A stretch of DNA of 64,000 nt from Heligmosomoides polygyrus polygyrus (taxonomy: Eukaryota > Nematoda > Chromadorea > Rhabditida > Heligmosomidae). The stretch spans positions 54,857,139 through 54,921,138 of the forward strand of contig OX377204.1 of NCBI GenBank assembly GCA_947396885.1, written 5' to 3'. Positions 44,029 through 55,315 of this stretch are shown here, one piece after another. The notes beneath the pieces are model-generated. The model made no database searches. It was not told the DNA's origin and worked only from the letters and a program-made list of their open reading frames with translations. A program made the position numbers and the translations under genes. Position 1 is the stretch's first letter. Every line of letters starts with the position of its first letter.

Positions 44029-44322
44029 ATGACAACGCTCGACCGTACGCCGCAAACATCACGCTGCAAATAATTGAGCAGTTGGGCTGGGAACTTCTGC
44101 CTCACCTGCCTTATAGCCCAGACCTTGCGCCATCAGACTACCATCTCTTTCGATCGATGCAGTACGCCTTGGCGGACGACAAAGTCAAGAGCCGTGACGA
44201 AGTCGAAGGCGACATGTCGTTGATAATAGTGGAATTACCCCTTGTATTAAGGTATGGTCACTCTCTTCTTGTAGCGAGATTTCTTTTTGAGCAAAAACGA
44301 CATTTATAATCCGACCGCCCAA

Positions 44323-46004
44323 TGCAATATATAATATACGATATACTATATGTCCCCTCCTGCAGGACTACATGCTCGACAATTAACCGATGCTTCTTTT
44401 TAAACTTCGCATTGTAGCAGTTACCTGATGAGCGCCTAAATTGCATTGCACTTTTCCCTGATGCGTGGAGACTGATGGATTGGAGGAGTTCCAGATAGAG
44501 CGACAACATGGAAGAGAAAGCAAGAAAGAAAAGGAGAGATATCTCGAAAACTTTGCACCGGCCAGCAGTGGCAGCATTGGCCATAAAATTCAGCTCCCAT
44601 TTTCGATTTTCAAATCAGCCGTCTTAAAGTAAGACTGCATTGAGAAAAGTTAAGATGGGGAAGAGCAAAAACTGGCTCGCACATCGACCAATTAGGAAGG
44701 AAGCGTAGTATTGCAACTACCACCCATTTACGATCGGTAATATGCCCGGATACTAAGGTACTTTTCTCTCGTCAAGGTGCTCGAAGGTGATTTCCACATC
44801 CATCTGGAATCACGCCATAGCTTTGCTGACTGCTAACGACTGCACCTTTGAAACTGATTTCTGATTTTTAATGGACTGAATTTAAACAGTTCGATGCTGT
44901 TACCTAGGGTTATTCTTCATTACACTTTTTTAGTCCCCTCGCCAGGTCTGCTGAATAGCTGCAAAAGGCCGTTCTCTTATCTGTTTAGCTCGTAGTTTTA
45001 TCCAAACTTCTACTCACTATTTTGATATCGTCAGTTACTTAAAGCCAAACTAGACTACTTTTTTCCTTTCGTTCCGTTTCATAGGAACAATATTTCAGGT
45101 ACAGTGGTAATGAATAAATAAATTATTGGAACCAAAATGTGGGCAAAGGAGTAGCCGTGGCCGTATATCGCATTTTAGAAAGGTTTGGAGAACCTTCTCT
45201 CTGGAAAAGGTATGAAAAGATTCCTACAAAAGGTGTCATCACCCCTTCATTTGTGCTTCCTCGATCGTTGTTTCGCATGTCAAACTCTCCTGTAATCCTC
45301 GGCAAGTGTTCGCTAGAAGTGAAGCAGGTTTCACCGCTGTTGAGAGAGAACAGGATGTGGTGATTGCCGCGAAACGGCTAATCAGTGAACTTGAAGGCGC
45401 GATCTTAGTAATTGGTGTTCCTGTTTGAAATTCTCAATAGGAACTCGCTGGAGATTCGCAGTTTGCGGAGAGCTATCCTACTCTTCTAATGGATCTCCTT
45501 GTTTTCATTCGAGCGGAACTAAGAGGTGTCACCGAAAGCGCTCAATTCAAACACCATTTTCCCTGCGGCAATAGGAAGACCTGTAGTTTGTAGCCAACAT
45601 TCTGCACGGGCGGGATGACAGCACTGGTTGTTGTCCTTGCAGAGGTGAAATGTTTGTGCATGGGCTTTCTACACGCAGTTTCATGAAGATTTCGACTAGC
45701 CTGTCTTTGACGTTGAAATGCAGTGGATCCAACCCACTGGCAATATGAGGCTGTCCGTGTAATCGAATTTAGACACTCAGTTCTGAGTACCTACGTAGTT
45801 CCTCGTATACGTAGTACAGGTCTACATCGGCTACGCCTTAAAGCACTGCATACAACACTTCATGTGGCAATTAGTAGGCGTATTTGCATGAGCGCCTGCT
45901 AGCCGTCAAGTATCTGCGCGGAGTGAAACCGATTCTGAATAGTCGAGTTCAAGTGGCGCCTTCTGTCACTTGCACTGCTGTGGATGTTTTGCAATTTGTG
46001 CTAT
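44323..46004. other. Intergenic, possible LINE tail only
   Basis: GAATAAATAAATTA at 45110-45124 resembles the LINE tails but no LINE coding motif precedes it. Other open frames show nothing. Confidence 0.35.
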
Positions 46005-46194
46005 ATCTTGGGGCACGTGGTAGCGCACTCGGAGGAGGCATCGGCTGTCGCGTGCATCCTATTCCAGGTTTCTGGTCCGGGTTTCCCGCCCATGCCAACC
46101 AAGCCTTCCATCCCTCCGTGGAATTGGTGCCAGACTCGTGTGGGAAGAATAAAAACATATGTCCATCGGCTGATCACCGCAAGTCATTACATTG
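46005..46194 (+). repeat. tRNA-like SINE, copy 1
   Basis: Starts near CACGTGGTAGCGCACTCGGA, which resembles a tRNA A box. It continues with GGTTTCTGGTCCGGGTTTCC, AACCAAGCCTTCCATCCCTC and GTGTGGGAAGAATAAAA, and ends ATCGGCTGATCACCGCAAGT. The same order is found at 53046-53257 (minus), in part at 50868-51005 (plus) and 60006-60115 (minus). Confidence 0.7.
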
Positions 46195-46599
46195 GTTCCT
46201 TGTTCGCAAATCTCACGTTCTGCCGTTTTTGTCTTACCATAGGCCATGGTTAGGCCCATGATATACACTCATTTTCTTTCAATGATACGTTTTTTTCTAA
46301 TTTCCTAATTTGCTTGCTACCTCAGTAACTTCGACGAACCTACTAAGTTGGTATCTGGATCCGTTATTTTCTTGCAGTGCATAGCGGGCCACTGCTTCTC
46401 TTCTTCAGTTTTCCACGATTCCGGCCAGTTAATGATTGTTTCTTTGTATTACAACTCCCACTATTTCAGCAGATGTCTCGCCTTCGGTCTACATAATGGT
46501 TGTGAGCTCAAATTTTTAAAGTTTTTATTGTGAGCTCAAATTTTTAAAGTTTTTATTTGTTTCCCACTATATTTGTCTATCATTCTCTGCAATAACGCG

Positions 46600-47365
46600 C
46601 TAAGCGATGAGTCATCCTATCGATCGGCGGCGCCGCAGAAATTAGCGGGGGAAAATCGGTGTGGAAAATGGGGGGAATCGGGGGAAAAATAGGGCGGGGA
46701 AATGGGGGGGGGGGAAATTACGACACGAAAATAGCGAAAAATACCCAGACGTTTTCTCCCTGCCTGGGAATTTCGGCCCTGGGGCAATCGAGGTCGCTGA
46801 ACACGAATCTGAAATTTGTTTTTGAAGTGTCGATCGCCATCAATCGATATTGATCAAACTATCGATTTTTTGTAGATGTCGCACAGGCGGTCCGAAACTT
46901 TACTCCTGGGGGTAGTCGAAGTCGCTAAACACGAATCTGAAGTTCGTTTTTGAAGTATCGACCGCCATCAATCGGTATTGATCAAATTACGAGGGGGGGG
47001 GGCAAAGTAGCGGAAAATACCCAGACTTCTTCTATCATACTCTATAATAACGCGCTAAGCGCTGAGTCATACTATCGATCGGCGCCGCCGCAGAAATTAT
47101 TCATAAAATGGGGGGGGGGGAATTGGGGGAGGGGAAATTACGGCACGAAAATAGCGAAAAATACCCAGACGTTTTCTCCCTGCCTGGGAACTTTAGCCCT
47201 GGGGCAATCGAGGTCGCTGAACATGAACCTGAAGTTCGTTTTTAAAGTATCCACATAGCCATCATTCGATATTGATCAAACTTGCGATTTTTTGTTGATG
47301 TCGTCCAGACGGTCCTAAACTTTACTCCTGGGTGTAGTCGAGGTCGCTCAACACGAATGTATTGA
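46600..47365 (-). repeat. Inverted copies of the 109 bp ATCGAT repeat family, two head ends
   Basis: Two similar blocks begin at 46610 and 47045 with AATAACGCGCTAAGCG then ATCGATCGGC. Each continues with a G-rich stretch and CCCAGACGTTTTCTCCCTGC, followed by one or two units with CGAATCTGAA, CGATCGCCATCAATCGATAT. Read on the minus strand this is the same order as 18800-20435, so the composite element has a fixed layout. Confidence 0.75.
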
Positions 47366-47369
47366 TCAT

Positions 47370-47490
47370 ACCAGACATTCAGCGGTCTAGTGGCCGGCAA
47401 ATGTCGAAAGTCTGGTTGGGGGCTTCGCCCCCCAAACCGCGAGTGTAGAAGAACCCCAATGCTTCTCCTTTCTTCTTTAGGCCTTCTTAG
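47370..47490 (+). repeat. Dispersed repeat R, copy 2
   Basis: CCAGACATTCAGCGGTCTAG, then AAGTCTGGTTGGGGGCTTCG with CCCCCCAAA and CTTCTTTAGGCC; matches copy 3 at 57303-57440 in inverse orientation. Confidence 0.65.
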
Positions 47491-47759
47491 TTTTACTATA
47501 GTAAAAAACTACCTTCACTATACAGATTAGAGCAGCGGGATATGGTGGGTCAAAATCTTCACTGCTCCTACGAAGCCCACCCACCTTCTATCGCATGTAC
47601 TCGATCTAATCTCGGAACTGTCCGTTCTCTACGTGGCGAGAAACAGATTATGAGAGCCGCTATCCGAGGTGCTTGATCTGCAGAAGCATAATTAAAATGA
47701 GTTGGTATTGGTCGACACGTCGACATCGTTTACTGTCTGACGGCAATAATACTCCGAAT

Positions 47760-48200
47760 CCTATAGTCGCTCTCTCTGACTCTTCCCCCCCCCCTCTTTT
47801 TCCCGCCAATAACTCCTTATCTATGTGCTGGCAAAGAAACGGAGTGAGAGTCAAGCACGCGCATGTGACAGGGAGACCCGACTCACGTGTCACCACGTTG
47901 CCACGACGTCTATGAACTCCTTCTGCACCCCGAGATACGACCTACGACTTCTTTGACGCGTCTTCAGAAACCCGACGCACATTGGACGATATTAAGGGAA
48001 AATACGGGTTCCCCTTATTCTCCCTTCTAGTGGTCCCTGCTGTTGATCCCCACTTTACTGGTTCCCCTCCTACTGGTTCCCCTTACTCGAAATCCCTACG
48101 CAAGATGGACAACGTTTGTGGCACGCCTTCTGAATCCCTGCTCTCCGCACTTGACCCCAATCATACCCTGATGTGTTGTCCGCTGAATGTATCGTAAACT
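47760..48200. repeat. Composite-repeat modules (CGACGTC and CTACTGGTTCC types)
   Basis: 47870-47975 has CACGTTGCCACGACGTCTAT and TTTGACGCGTCTTCAGAAAC. 47990-48090 has TTCTAGTGGTCCCTGCTG and CCCCTCCTACTGGTTCCCC. These are complements of the minisatellite units at 55450-56900. Confidence 0.5.
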
Positions 48201-50867
48201 TGGGTGGTTGGCCGCTAAGATTATCAGCAATTGCCCATGGTTAAGCTCAAAGAAAGCCCAGCTGTCATACGGCTCACCGTCGTAGGCATCTCTTGGCTTC
48301 AGTCTCCCTCCCCTTGAATGAAAACCGGCGGTATATGCGATTTATATATAGTAAGAAAGAAAAGAAAGATAAGGTATCACACTACCTTTGAGAAAAAGCG
48401 GCATTAGTTAGCGAGCCCAATAAATGAAGACCAACTACGCATTCGAATTCCCTCCACGACATCTCGTCGAAGTGGAAAGCGTGGTGCGTCTCGAAATAGA
48501 TTGATCAACGCCGTCCTTTATTCTTCACTTTTGACTTTTTCTTCTTTCTAATGGACGCCGTCGCGTGGACATGCTTATACTATAAATGTCCTCAAAGGGA
48601 AATCAGAAGAAGAAGAAAAAGCTCAGGACGTTCTACTGCTGAGCTAGTCTCCTCGTCAGGAGACTATGGCAAGAGTCATCGCAATCGTTCCCGGATAAGG
48701 CTGCAATGTGTGGTAGTATACTACAATATTACACTGCTATAAATCCATCTGAAGAACGACGTAAGCAGAAATTTTATAGAACGAAAATCTGGACAAGGTT
48801 CGCTTACATTTTAGACTAAAGCAGGATAGCTAGACAGAGCATACAAGGTAAACCGTTCCGAAGCAACTGTAAAACTGCGTGGGAACAGAACAAGAGGAGT
48901 GCGCAACGACTACGTGATGTCTTACCATTAGACTCTGTCTTATTACTGGAAGTATGTGTACAATTGTCTAAAAAGTGGCCTTAATGCTCTGAAAGTCTTG
49001 GAGTAGCGATGACCTTAATGCCCCGAACTGCAGCCTTTTTGGGCGAGTGTTTCGCGACGATCGCGCTCCGTCTTTCTGTAAGTGGCTGTCCTTCGCCACC
49101 TGATCCTTCGTCATCTAACGCAGCGAGGGGCTCCTCATTCAGACATCCCCTCCTCAACCAACCTAATCTCGCGCTAATTCTCTTTCATCCCACCGCAGGC
49201 GTTGCCCCTGAAAGGGGAAGCATTCGGGGAGCGTCCCTGACTTCCTTGCCCTTCCCTTCCGAGGTTCAGCCCCATCGAATTGGGCGTGACTGCCGCCGCT
49301 CACACCCGACGCCGCATGCTGCCATGAGAGCGCTGCTTCTCAGCATTCTGGTAATTTTTGTCCTTGTTTTTTGCTTCATTTTTATTTTGACTCTCACTTA
49401 TTCACATCACATTTACCGTCCTTATGGCCTTGTTCTTTCGTTCTGCAATGGATGAAGTTTGCGCTAGTCTGCACTGAGCGCCTATTTTTTTATTGCTTGA
49501 CGCTGTGGTTTCTCTCCTTTTCTGGGTAGGCGACATTTGGCAAGCTCTCGGTATTTTTTCTCATTCGCTTTGGGTTTTTCTATAGCCACTTCTCGGCACG
49601 CGTACGAAGTCAGTCACCATGAATGCTGCTCGGTTCGAAATCGCTTGCAACGCGGTTCGAACCACCCGCTGCGAGCTTCGCACACCAGCCAGTCTTTGGG
49701 GGCTCGTATGCTCAGAATTCCAGCGAGTATTATGTGGCGAATAATCGCTCTGACCTCGACCTTGGCATTTTTCAACGAACGACTTTGCCCGGCGAACAGT
49801 CGACGCTCGTTTTCGACGCGCTGTTCACAACAATGGGTCTCGTAGAGTCCAGTTGTACTTTTAGACTTTACTCCTTTGTTATGGAACTTGATCGAATCTG
49901 TTTACGAACACTTTAAGGCAATCGTCAAGGCCGAAGAGTCACAAGCACGTCAGAATCAGTTAAGAACAACGTATGGTTGTAACGTAATCCACTGCAGGAA
50001 AAGCTATTATTTTGTAAGAGCTTTCGAGTTAGTTCCTTCTCCTTCCTTCAGCCAGACGAAGTCCATGTACCTGTTGTTGCCAGTTGTTGGAAGACGGCAA
50101 AAAAGTCGTTGCAACTCGTTTTTACCCTTGTTTTCTTTTCTTGGTTGACATTCGTTAAAGCACAGTGACGTTATTAGTCCCTCTTTTGATTGTTATTCTC
50201 TCCAGCTCCCAAACTGTCTGGTTTTTCATAGACTTACATAAAACTGTGTTTCCTCCATCATCCTATTGCCCTCCTTGTCTGCGGCCATGAAATGAAAACA
50301 CAAAACACTATGAACGACTAACGTTTGGCAGCCGAGGATTCTCGCAGCTGAGGAATCACTGACGTACTTTTTTGATGTGTTTGAGAGCCGAGTAAAGACC
50401 GTTAAGAACTTAATTAACGGCGATGGAATAATTTCGATTTTCTCTTCGGCTGCGAGCTCCCAGTGTAACTCCTGCCTCCTACCAACAGAGGCGACTGGAT
50501 CGCTACCTCAGCAGCACACATTTTAAAATCTCCATATTAGTTTGGCATGGGATGTAGGGGACTAGTCACTATGTATGCGAATGCGTCTAAATTTATCTTT
50601 GTTTTCTAAAAAAACATGACTGGATTGGAGAGTTTCTTGATTCGATTGGATTTTATAGGGAAGTAACAATGAACTATAGAAGGCTGAGAGCATCAGCGGA
50701 GTGCAGAATTGTGGACGGCTGCTCCCAATGCTTTCAGTGAGGTGAGGAAACAAGAGCTGTTAGGAGCTTGCTTGCAGTGTGCCTGGCTTATATCATGGCA
50801 GGGTTAACAGACTTGAGGTCAGGTAATGTAACTGTAAATGCAGCGTAATTTGGTGCTGCGAGTGGTA
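48201..50867. other. Intergenic; one uncertain open frame at 49009-49455
   Basis: The 148-codon plus frame ends with MRALLLSILVIFVLVFCFIF, a hydrophobic segment that could be a signal or membrane anchor starting at an ATG at 49324, but the rest shows no domain and GTAATTTT after SIL could be a splice donor. Nothing else is recognised. Confidence 0.3.
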
Positions 50868-51005
50868 GCGCGGTCGGAAGACACGGCGACAGTCGCCTAC
50901 ACCCGGACCGGGGCTATCGGCTCGGATCACGCCAATGCTCACCGAGCCTTCATTCTTTCAGGGTCGGAAAATGGGACCAGGCTTGTCTGGGAAGAATAAA
51001 ATAGT
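50868..51005 (+). repeat. tRNA-like SINE, copy 3 (diverged)
   Basis: GCGAGTGGTAGCGCGGTCGG, then CCGGACCGGGGCTATCGG and CAGGCTTGTCTGGGAAGAAT match the order of the SINE at 46005-46194, with a truncated 3' end. Confidence 0.55.
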
Positions 51006-51553
51006 CACGTGTCTAGAATCACGGAAAATCGTTGTATAGACCAAACACCCATTCCAACGCCTCGATATCCCACAGAGGTAGAATGCGCGGCAAAGCTCCT
51101 TGGGTCCGCTGTACCGTAGATGAGAAATATTTCGCTATTCGCGAAGACGTGCCAGAGGTGGTGTCCGAACGGTCAGATGCATAGTGTTGATGTTCCACAT
51201 AGCAAAAGAACTGCTTCGATGCTGCTTCGTCGCCAAGATCTCTATAGGCGCTCTGCCCTCCCCACCTCCAGGTGTTGAAAATATGAGCTAGAAGTGGTGT
51301 GCATGGTGAGCAATCTGCAGGGCCATCGCAACAGAGTGAGGTGTGAAGAGATGCTATCTCGGCGCTTTCCCTATCGTCGCAACATCGTTCTGGGTCAAGA
51401 GAGAGCGCTCATTCGTCGAGCGCGAAATTTTCGTCCCTTCGCGAAAAAACTGGAGTGAGGCTAGTTGCAGAACTGTTCGACGCTCTTCCCTCGTCAAGTA
51501 GTTTTGCCGCCAAGAGGCGGACAAGTATAACGCAGCCGTTCACGGAGGCGGAA

Positions 51554-51937
51554 ATGACAGTGCGGGGAAGGAGAATACTCAAGACTGCATCCTTGGTTAT
51601 TATTGTTGCCGGAGGAACAATCCTCGTCCCTCTAATTGTAAGAAAAATGACAACATCTGCTTCCGTGAAATCGTTCAAACACTTCTACACAAATTCTACT
51701 GATTGTCCTGTTCCTGGTGCGAAGGATATGGTTCGCTGTCACTTTGCACTGAGAGGCATCAGGGTTTGTAAAATCCTTACAGTAAAAGTCTCTACAGTTC
51801 GTACACGATTCATTGGTAAACCACTGTCAGGAGCAGAAATAGGAACGTTGTACAATGTGTGTTACCAGAACGCAGAAAAGATCAAGCATCGCTATCCATA
51901 CATAGATGACGGAATGAATTTAACCTGTTGCTTGTAA
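51554..51937 (+). CDS. Small putative membrane-anchored protein, not recognised
   Basis: From the ATG at 51554 the frame gives 127 codons to a TAA. Residues 10-28 (TASLVIIVAGGTILVPLIV) form one hydrophobic segment after a basic start, so a signal anchor is likely. The rest has spaced cysteines (TDCPVPGAKDMVRCHFALRG, RVCKIL, LYNVCYQNAEKIKHRYPYID, NLTCCL). The frame is open for at least 50 codons upstream of the ATG, so the start or an upstream splice is uncertain. A GTAAGA donor-like word lies at 51640. An AATAAA follows at 52107, about 170 bp after the stop. I know no family match. It could be a nematode-specific gene. Confidence 0.45.
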   Translation: MTVRGRRILKTASLVIIVAGGTILVPLIVRKMTTSASVKSFKHFYTNSTDCPVPGAKDMVRCHFALRGIRVCKILTVKVSTVRTRFIGKPLSGAEIGTLYNVCYQNAEKIKHRYPYIDDGMNLTCCL

Positions 51938-52106
51938 GGGGTAACAATCTTTTTTTTGTTTTTTTTAAATGAATTTAGAATACTTGCTTGAAGAAATGTT
52001 GGTTTGGTTCCGGCTTTAGAGTCTTTCCTATCAGTTTTTTAGTTCTATCTTGATCAGAATTTGTGCGCTGTATCCTGCTTCGATGGGTGTATACATACAC
52101 GATTTG

Positions 52107-52112
52107 AATAAA
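52107..52112 (+). other. Poly(A) signal candidate
   Basis: AATAAA 170 bp downstream of the stop of the 51554-51937 frame. Confidence 0.4.
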
Positions 52113-52579
52113 AAATGAAAGCATTGTCATGCAGGCGTTTGTAGCCCAAGGTCTAGAGCCGACGTGACTTCACAAAGATGTACATATAAGGCCATGCGGT
52201 CTCCGATGTCATGAATTGCTCCTAAAAGTTGTTTTCCCTAGAAATCTTCAGTATCCTCACGTTTGAGAGACCTCTGCTCACGGCACAGGGTGCTCCATAA
52301 TTGTTGCAACAGACGTGGTAAAAGCGGTTAAAATGGACTGAGTTGGCACGAATTGGAGCCCCATTTTAGTCACATATCCTATGAAAGACATGTGTTTTTT
52401 ATATTCGTTTATATGTCTTTATGTTAGAGTAACAATCCTCTCTGCTCTTTGATGTTAAGGTAACGTATCAGCGCTTCGGCGTATCCTGTTTGGGCTTTCG
52501 GTCAACACGAGATGCTGTAACAGCAGTGGAAGCTGGTGCACTTGTCACTTGACAATGGCAACTGTACGCGCTCCCAAGT

Positions 52580-52800
52580 GTTCGAAAATTCAGACGAGGT
52601 GTTCTTGGCGTCACGCAAGGGGTATCCAGATGTTGAAGATCTGTCTCAGACGTCGTGCAACAGCGTACGGTTTCAAAAGACGTGCCACTGAAGTCATTCA
52701 ACAAAAGTTCGGATTCAGAAGACGTATCCGCAAAGTCGTGCACCGCCTTGTACACTAAGCGAGGACGCGTTTGCGTGTGTCCGTCGGCCCGTCTGTCTAT
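52580..52800 (+). repeat. GACGTCG-type minisatellite fragment
   Basis: Three to four diverged units of about 50 bp: CTGTCTCAGACGTCGTGCAA, then TTTCAAAAGACGTGCC, and ATTCAGAAGACGTATCCGCA. It runs into TGTGTCCGTCGGCCCGTCTG, like the simple repeat at 55355. Confidence 0.6.
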
Positions 52801-53045
52801 TGCTACACAGACAAGGGGTAAAATTCGGAGTATAAATCGTATGAATGGGATAGCGTGCAGGCTTCGTGGGAACAGTTTTGGAGGTCCTAAAATGCCCGAC
52901 TCTATCTCACATATGAGAACAGTCATTTTTTCTGTAATGAAGCGAGGGATAAAGGATAAAGATAAAGGACGGTGTTATTCAATCCCCTTTGGGATGCGCC
53001 ACACATTCTACTTCTACGAGATGTCGTGGAGGCGATTTGAATGCG

Positions 53046-53257
53046 TATTTGGACATATAATGACTTGCGGTGGTCAGCCGATGAACAATTCAGCGCTTTA
53101 TCCTTCCTAGACAAGTTTGGTACCAATTCACCGACCCCGGAGGGATGGTAGGCTTGGTTGGCCTGGGCGGGAAATCCGAAACAGGAACCTGGTTTCGGGT
53201 GCAGGCGGCGGCCGGCGCCTCCGACTGCGCTCTACGCGCCCTCAAAAAGCGAAAGGA
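53046..53257 (-). repeat. tRNA-like SINE, copy 2
   Basis: The minus strand reads GTAGAGCGCAGTCGGAGGCG, AAACCAGGTTCCTGTTTCGG, AACCAAGCCTACCATCCCTC, TTGTCTAGGAAGGATAAAGC and ATCGGCTGACCACCGCAAGT in SINE order. Flanks carry AAAGGATAAAGGATAAAGGA repeats, and a partly duplicated 3' portion lies at 53258-53400. Confidence 0.7.
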
Positions 53258-53426
53258 TAAAGGATAAAGGACGGTGCTACTCAATCCCTTTTTGGATGCG
53301 CCACGTACTCTACTTCTACGAGATGTGGAGGCATTTTGAGTGCGTTTCTATCCTTTGCAATGACTTTTGTCCGTCAGCCGATGAAGAATAGTTCTTTTTT
53401 CGTGGATCAGATTATTCGCAGAGCAA

Positions 53427-53580
53427 GCGTTTGGCGGCGGGCTTAACGCCTGGTTAGACTCATGGATTACGGATCACGACTGAGTAGCATTGCCCTCAAC
53501 GGCGCGTTTGGCGACGGGCTCAACGCCTGGTTAGACTCATGGATTACGGATCACGACTGAGTAGCATTGCCCTCAACGGC
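53427..53580. repeat. Tandem duplication, 77 bp unit
   Basis: Two units (53427-53503 and 53504-53580) starting GCGTTTGGCG and containing GGTTAGACTCATGGATTACG differ at two positions by eye, so the duplication is recent. Confidence 0.9.
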
Positions 53581-54205
53581 CGCATCCGGCCTCCAAGATC
53601 CCTCCGGATAGCTTTATGGAGAAGCGTCGCTACACCTGCAGAGTTTTTTCTTATTTTTTAAAGACAAGATCCGACTTTTCTCCTTTCCCATACAATCTAG
53701 CAGTAGCCTCTTTCTCTGAAAGGCGCTTAATAAAAAGTGGAAAAAATTGACATTGGGAAAATTCGTAGCTCTCTTTTTCATAGACAAGAGGTTTTACAAA
53801 TGAACAGCGGAATTATCCTATTCCTTTTTCATTTTATAGATAGATCCACCTTTGTGTTTTTTTTTTGGTAATTCTTCTTGTTGGTTTCCACTGATTTTCA
53901 TTTAAATCGGGTGTGGAAGCAGGCATGTTCAGTAAATCGCTGAAGGCAAGAGAACACGCTGCGAAAGCGCTCGCCTCGTCATCGTATTTCGCAGAACCGA
54001 CGTAAGAAATTGTGGCTTTGGCGTCTGACTTTCACCTAGGCGGAGTGCTTCATCAGAGAAAGCGGTATAAGTATCCACCTGGTGCGACGCACTCCTGCAG
54101 GACAATTCTCTTTCCGCTCTATGCTGCTCAGAGCGGCGGTGTTGTCGCTTTTTTATATTCTAGTAGAGTTGCATTTGACTCGGGAAAATCGGCTGAGACA
54201 ACCTA

Positions 54206-54926
54206 GATACACCGCTGGCGATTAAACCACGCGTGTCTTGTTGGATCCCTCGTTAGATGCTATCCATGTGTGATCCCTTTGTAATGGTTTGTATTAGTTT
54301 TTGAAGTGTGTATCGTAGTAAACTCATTTGAGCGCTCTTCCCTACTCCAGGGAAATGCAAGGAAGATAACAGTAGATTACAGCAAGTTAGAGTAGACATG
54401 GATACAGTGAAAAATTGCAACCGCACCGCGGGTTTCTTTATCTGGCTGCACTTCGTTGCCAAGGTATCTAGAACTAAAAATAGCCCTTGAAATTTTAAAA
54501 GCCATAAACGTATTTCAAATTCGTGATCATGCCACAATAACATCCCTAGACGAATGGAGTGAAGGAGTGAGTGCGGCTTACCCGCACTCTACTCACGTCG
54601 TAGCCTGCTGTTATCTACCGGAACAAAAAATGAATTCCAGATTCGTGTTCAGTATCCCAAATGCCCTCCCCTTAAAGCATTCTAATTTTGATTCACAGTT
54701 AGTAGAATTAGTAAGCGTCACATTAAACGCGCTCTCCATAGAAACCCGAAAGCCGTCCAGCATATCCTGATGATGGATCGAAGAAAGAGTGGATCGTGCT
54801 CATTAAAAGGTTACTACGATACACACTTCCAGAACTAATAGAAAACATTAGAAAGGGATCGCACATGAATAACATCTGACGAGGAACCTAAGAAGACAAG
54901 CATGGTCCAACGGCCAGCGGTGTATC
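54206..54926. mobile_element. 721 bp element with 140 bp terminal inverted repeats and TA flanks
   Basis: The left end GATACACCGCTGGCGATTAA and the right end (minus strand GATACACCGCTGGCCGTTGG) pair over about 140 bp, to 54345 and from 54785. TA flanks both ends (54204-54205, 54927-54928). The 440 bp core has no transposase. TA targets suggest a Tc1/mariner-related MITE. Confidence 0.8.
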
Positions 54927-54954
54927 TATAATCGACGAAGACTAGTTTGGCTTA

Positions 54955-55062
54955 CACCCTGCTCGAGGTTAAATGCTCAAGCCCCAACCTCGGAACCGAT
55001 CCCTGGACCAACCTCGTGCAATCCCACTGCGTTATCCACTCGGCCATCCAGTCGCCAATACG
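54955..55062 (-). repeat. tRNA-like sequence or tRNA-derived SINE
   Basis: The minus strand reads GGCGACTGGATGGCCGAGTG then GATAACGCAGTGGG, a perfect pol III A-box consensus (TGGCCGAGTGG) as in Ser/Leu tRNAs. A B-box-like GGTTCCGAGGTTGG follows 40 bases later but is not standard. No full cloverleaf could be folded by eye. Confidence 0.45.
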
Positions 55063-55315
55063 TTGCTGGTGGATGCCTCCCGTGAATGTGCCTTCTCACT
55101 TCTATTAGGGATTTGCCAAATTTCACGTTCTAGCAATGGTTGAAGCCCCAAACATGTTGCAGGACTATTTCTGAGCACAACAAGGGTGTTCCAGGCATCA
55201 GTTTTGCGTTATCGACACCCACTGAAGCGGTGTTCGGCCATTTTTGACCTACCCAGAGGATGACCTGCGCAGGAAATTTGGAAGACTACGGTGCTTATCA
55301 GGCAACGCCCTACAA

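Larger units (their letters stand above)
40186..44322 (+). mobile_element. Mariner element carrying a nested hAT and RTE
   Basis: Left end TTGGGTTGTCAGATTCTAAA (40186, preceded by TA) matches the reverse complement of the right end at 44322 (TTGGGCGGTCGGATTATAAA) over about 25 bp. Removing the hAT insertion at 41087-44028 leaves about 1.19 kb, a normal mariner size. Transposase frame starts at the ATG 40354 (MMIEQKYRVRVCLLYDLKRG). Pieces are VTSGEKWIHYDN (first catalytic region, near 40815), VMLCAWWNSGGLVHFEVL, and after the insertion [20 protein letters not shown] and [20 protein letters not shown] (second and third catalytic regions). Several stops and shifts, so non-autonomous. This family differs from the mariners at 1040, 3878 and 14820. 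Confidence 0.88.

Noticed and set aside
54955..55062. Functional tRNA gene
   Set aside because: A box is perfect but B box and cloverleaf are not; more likely a tRNA-derived repeat.
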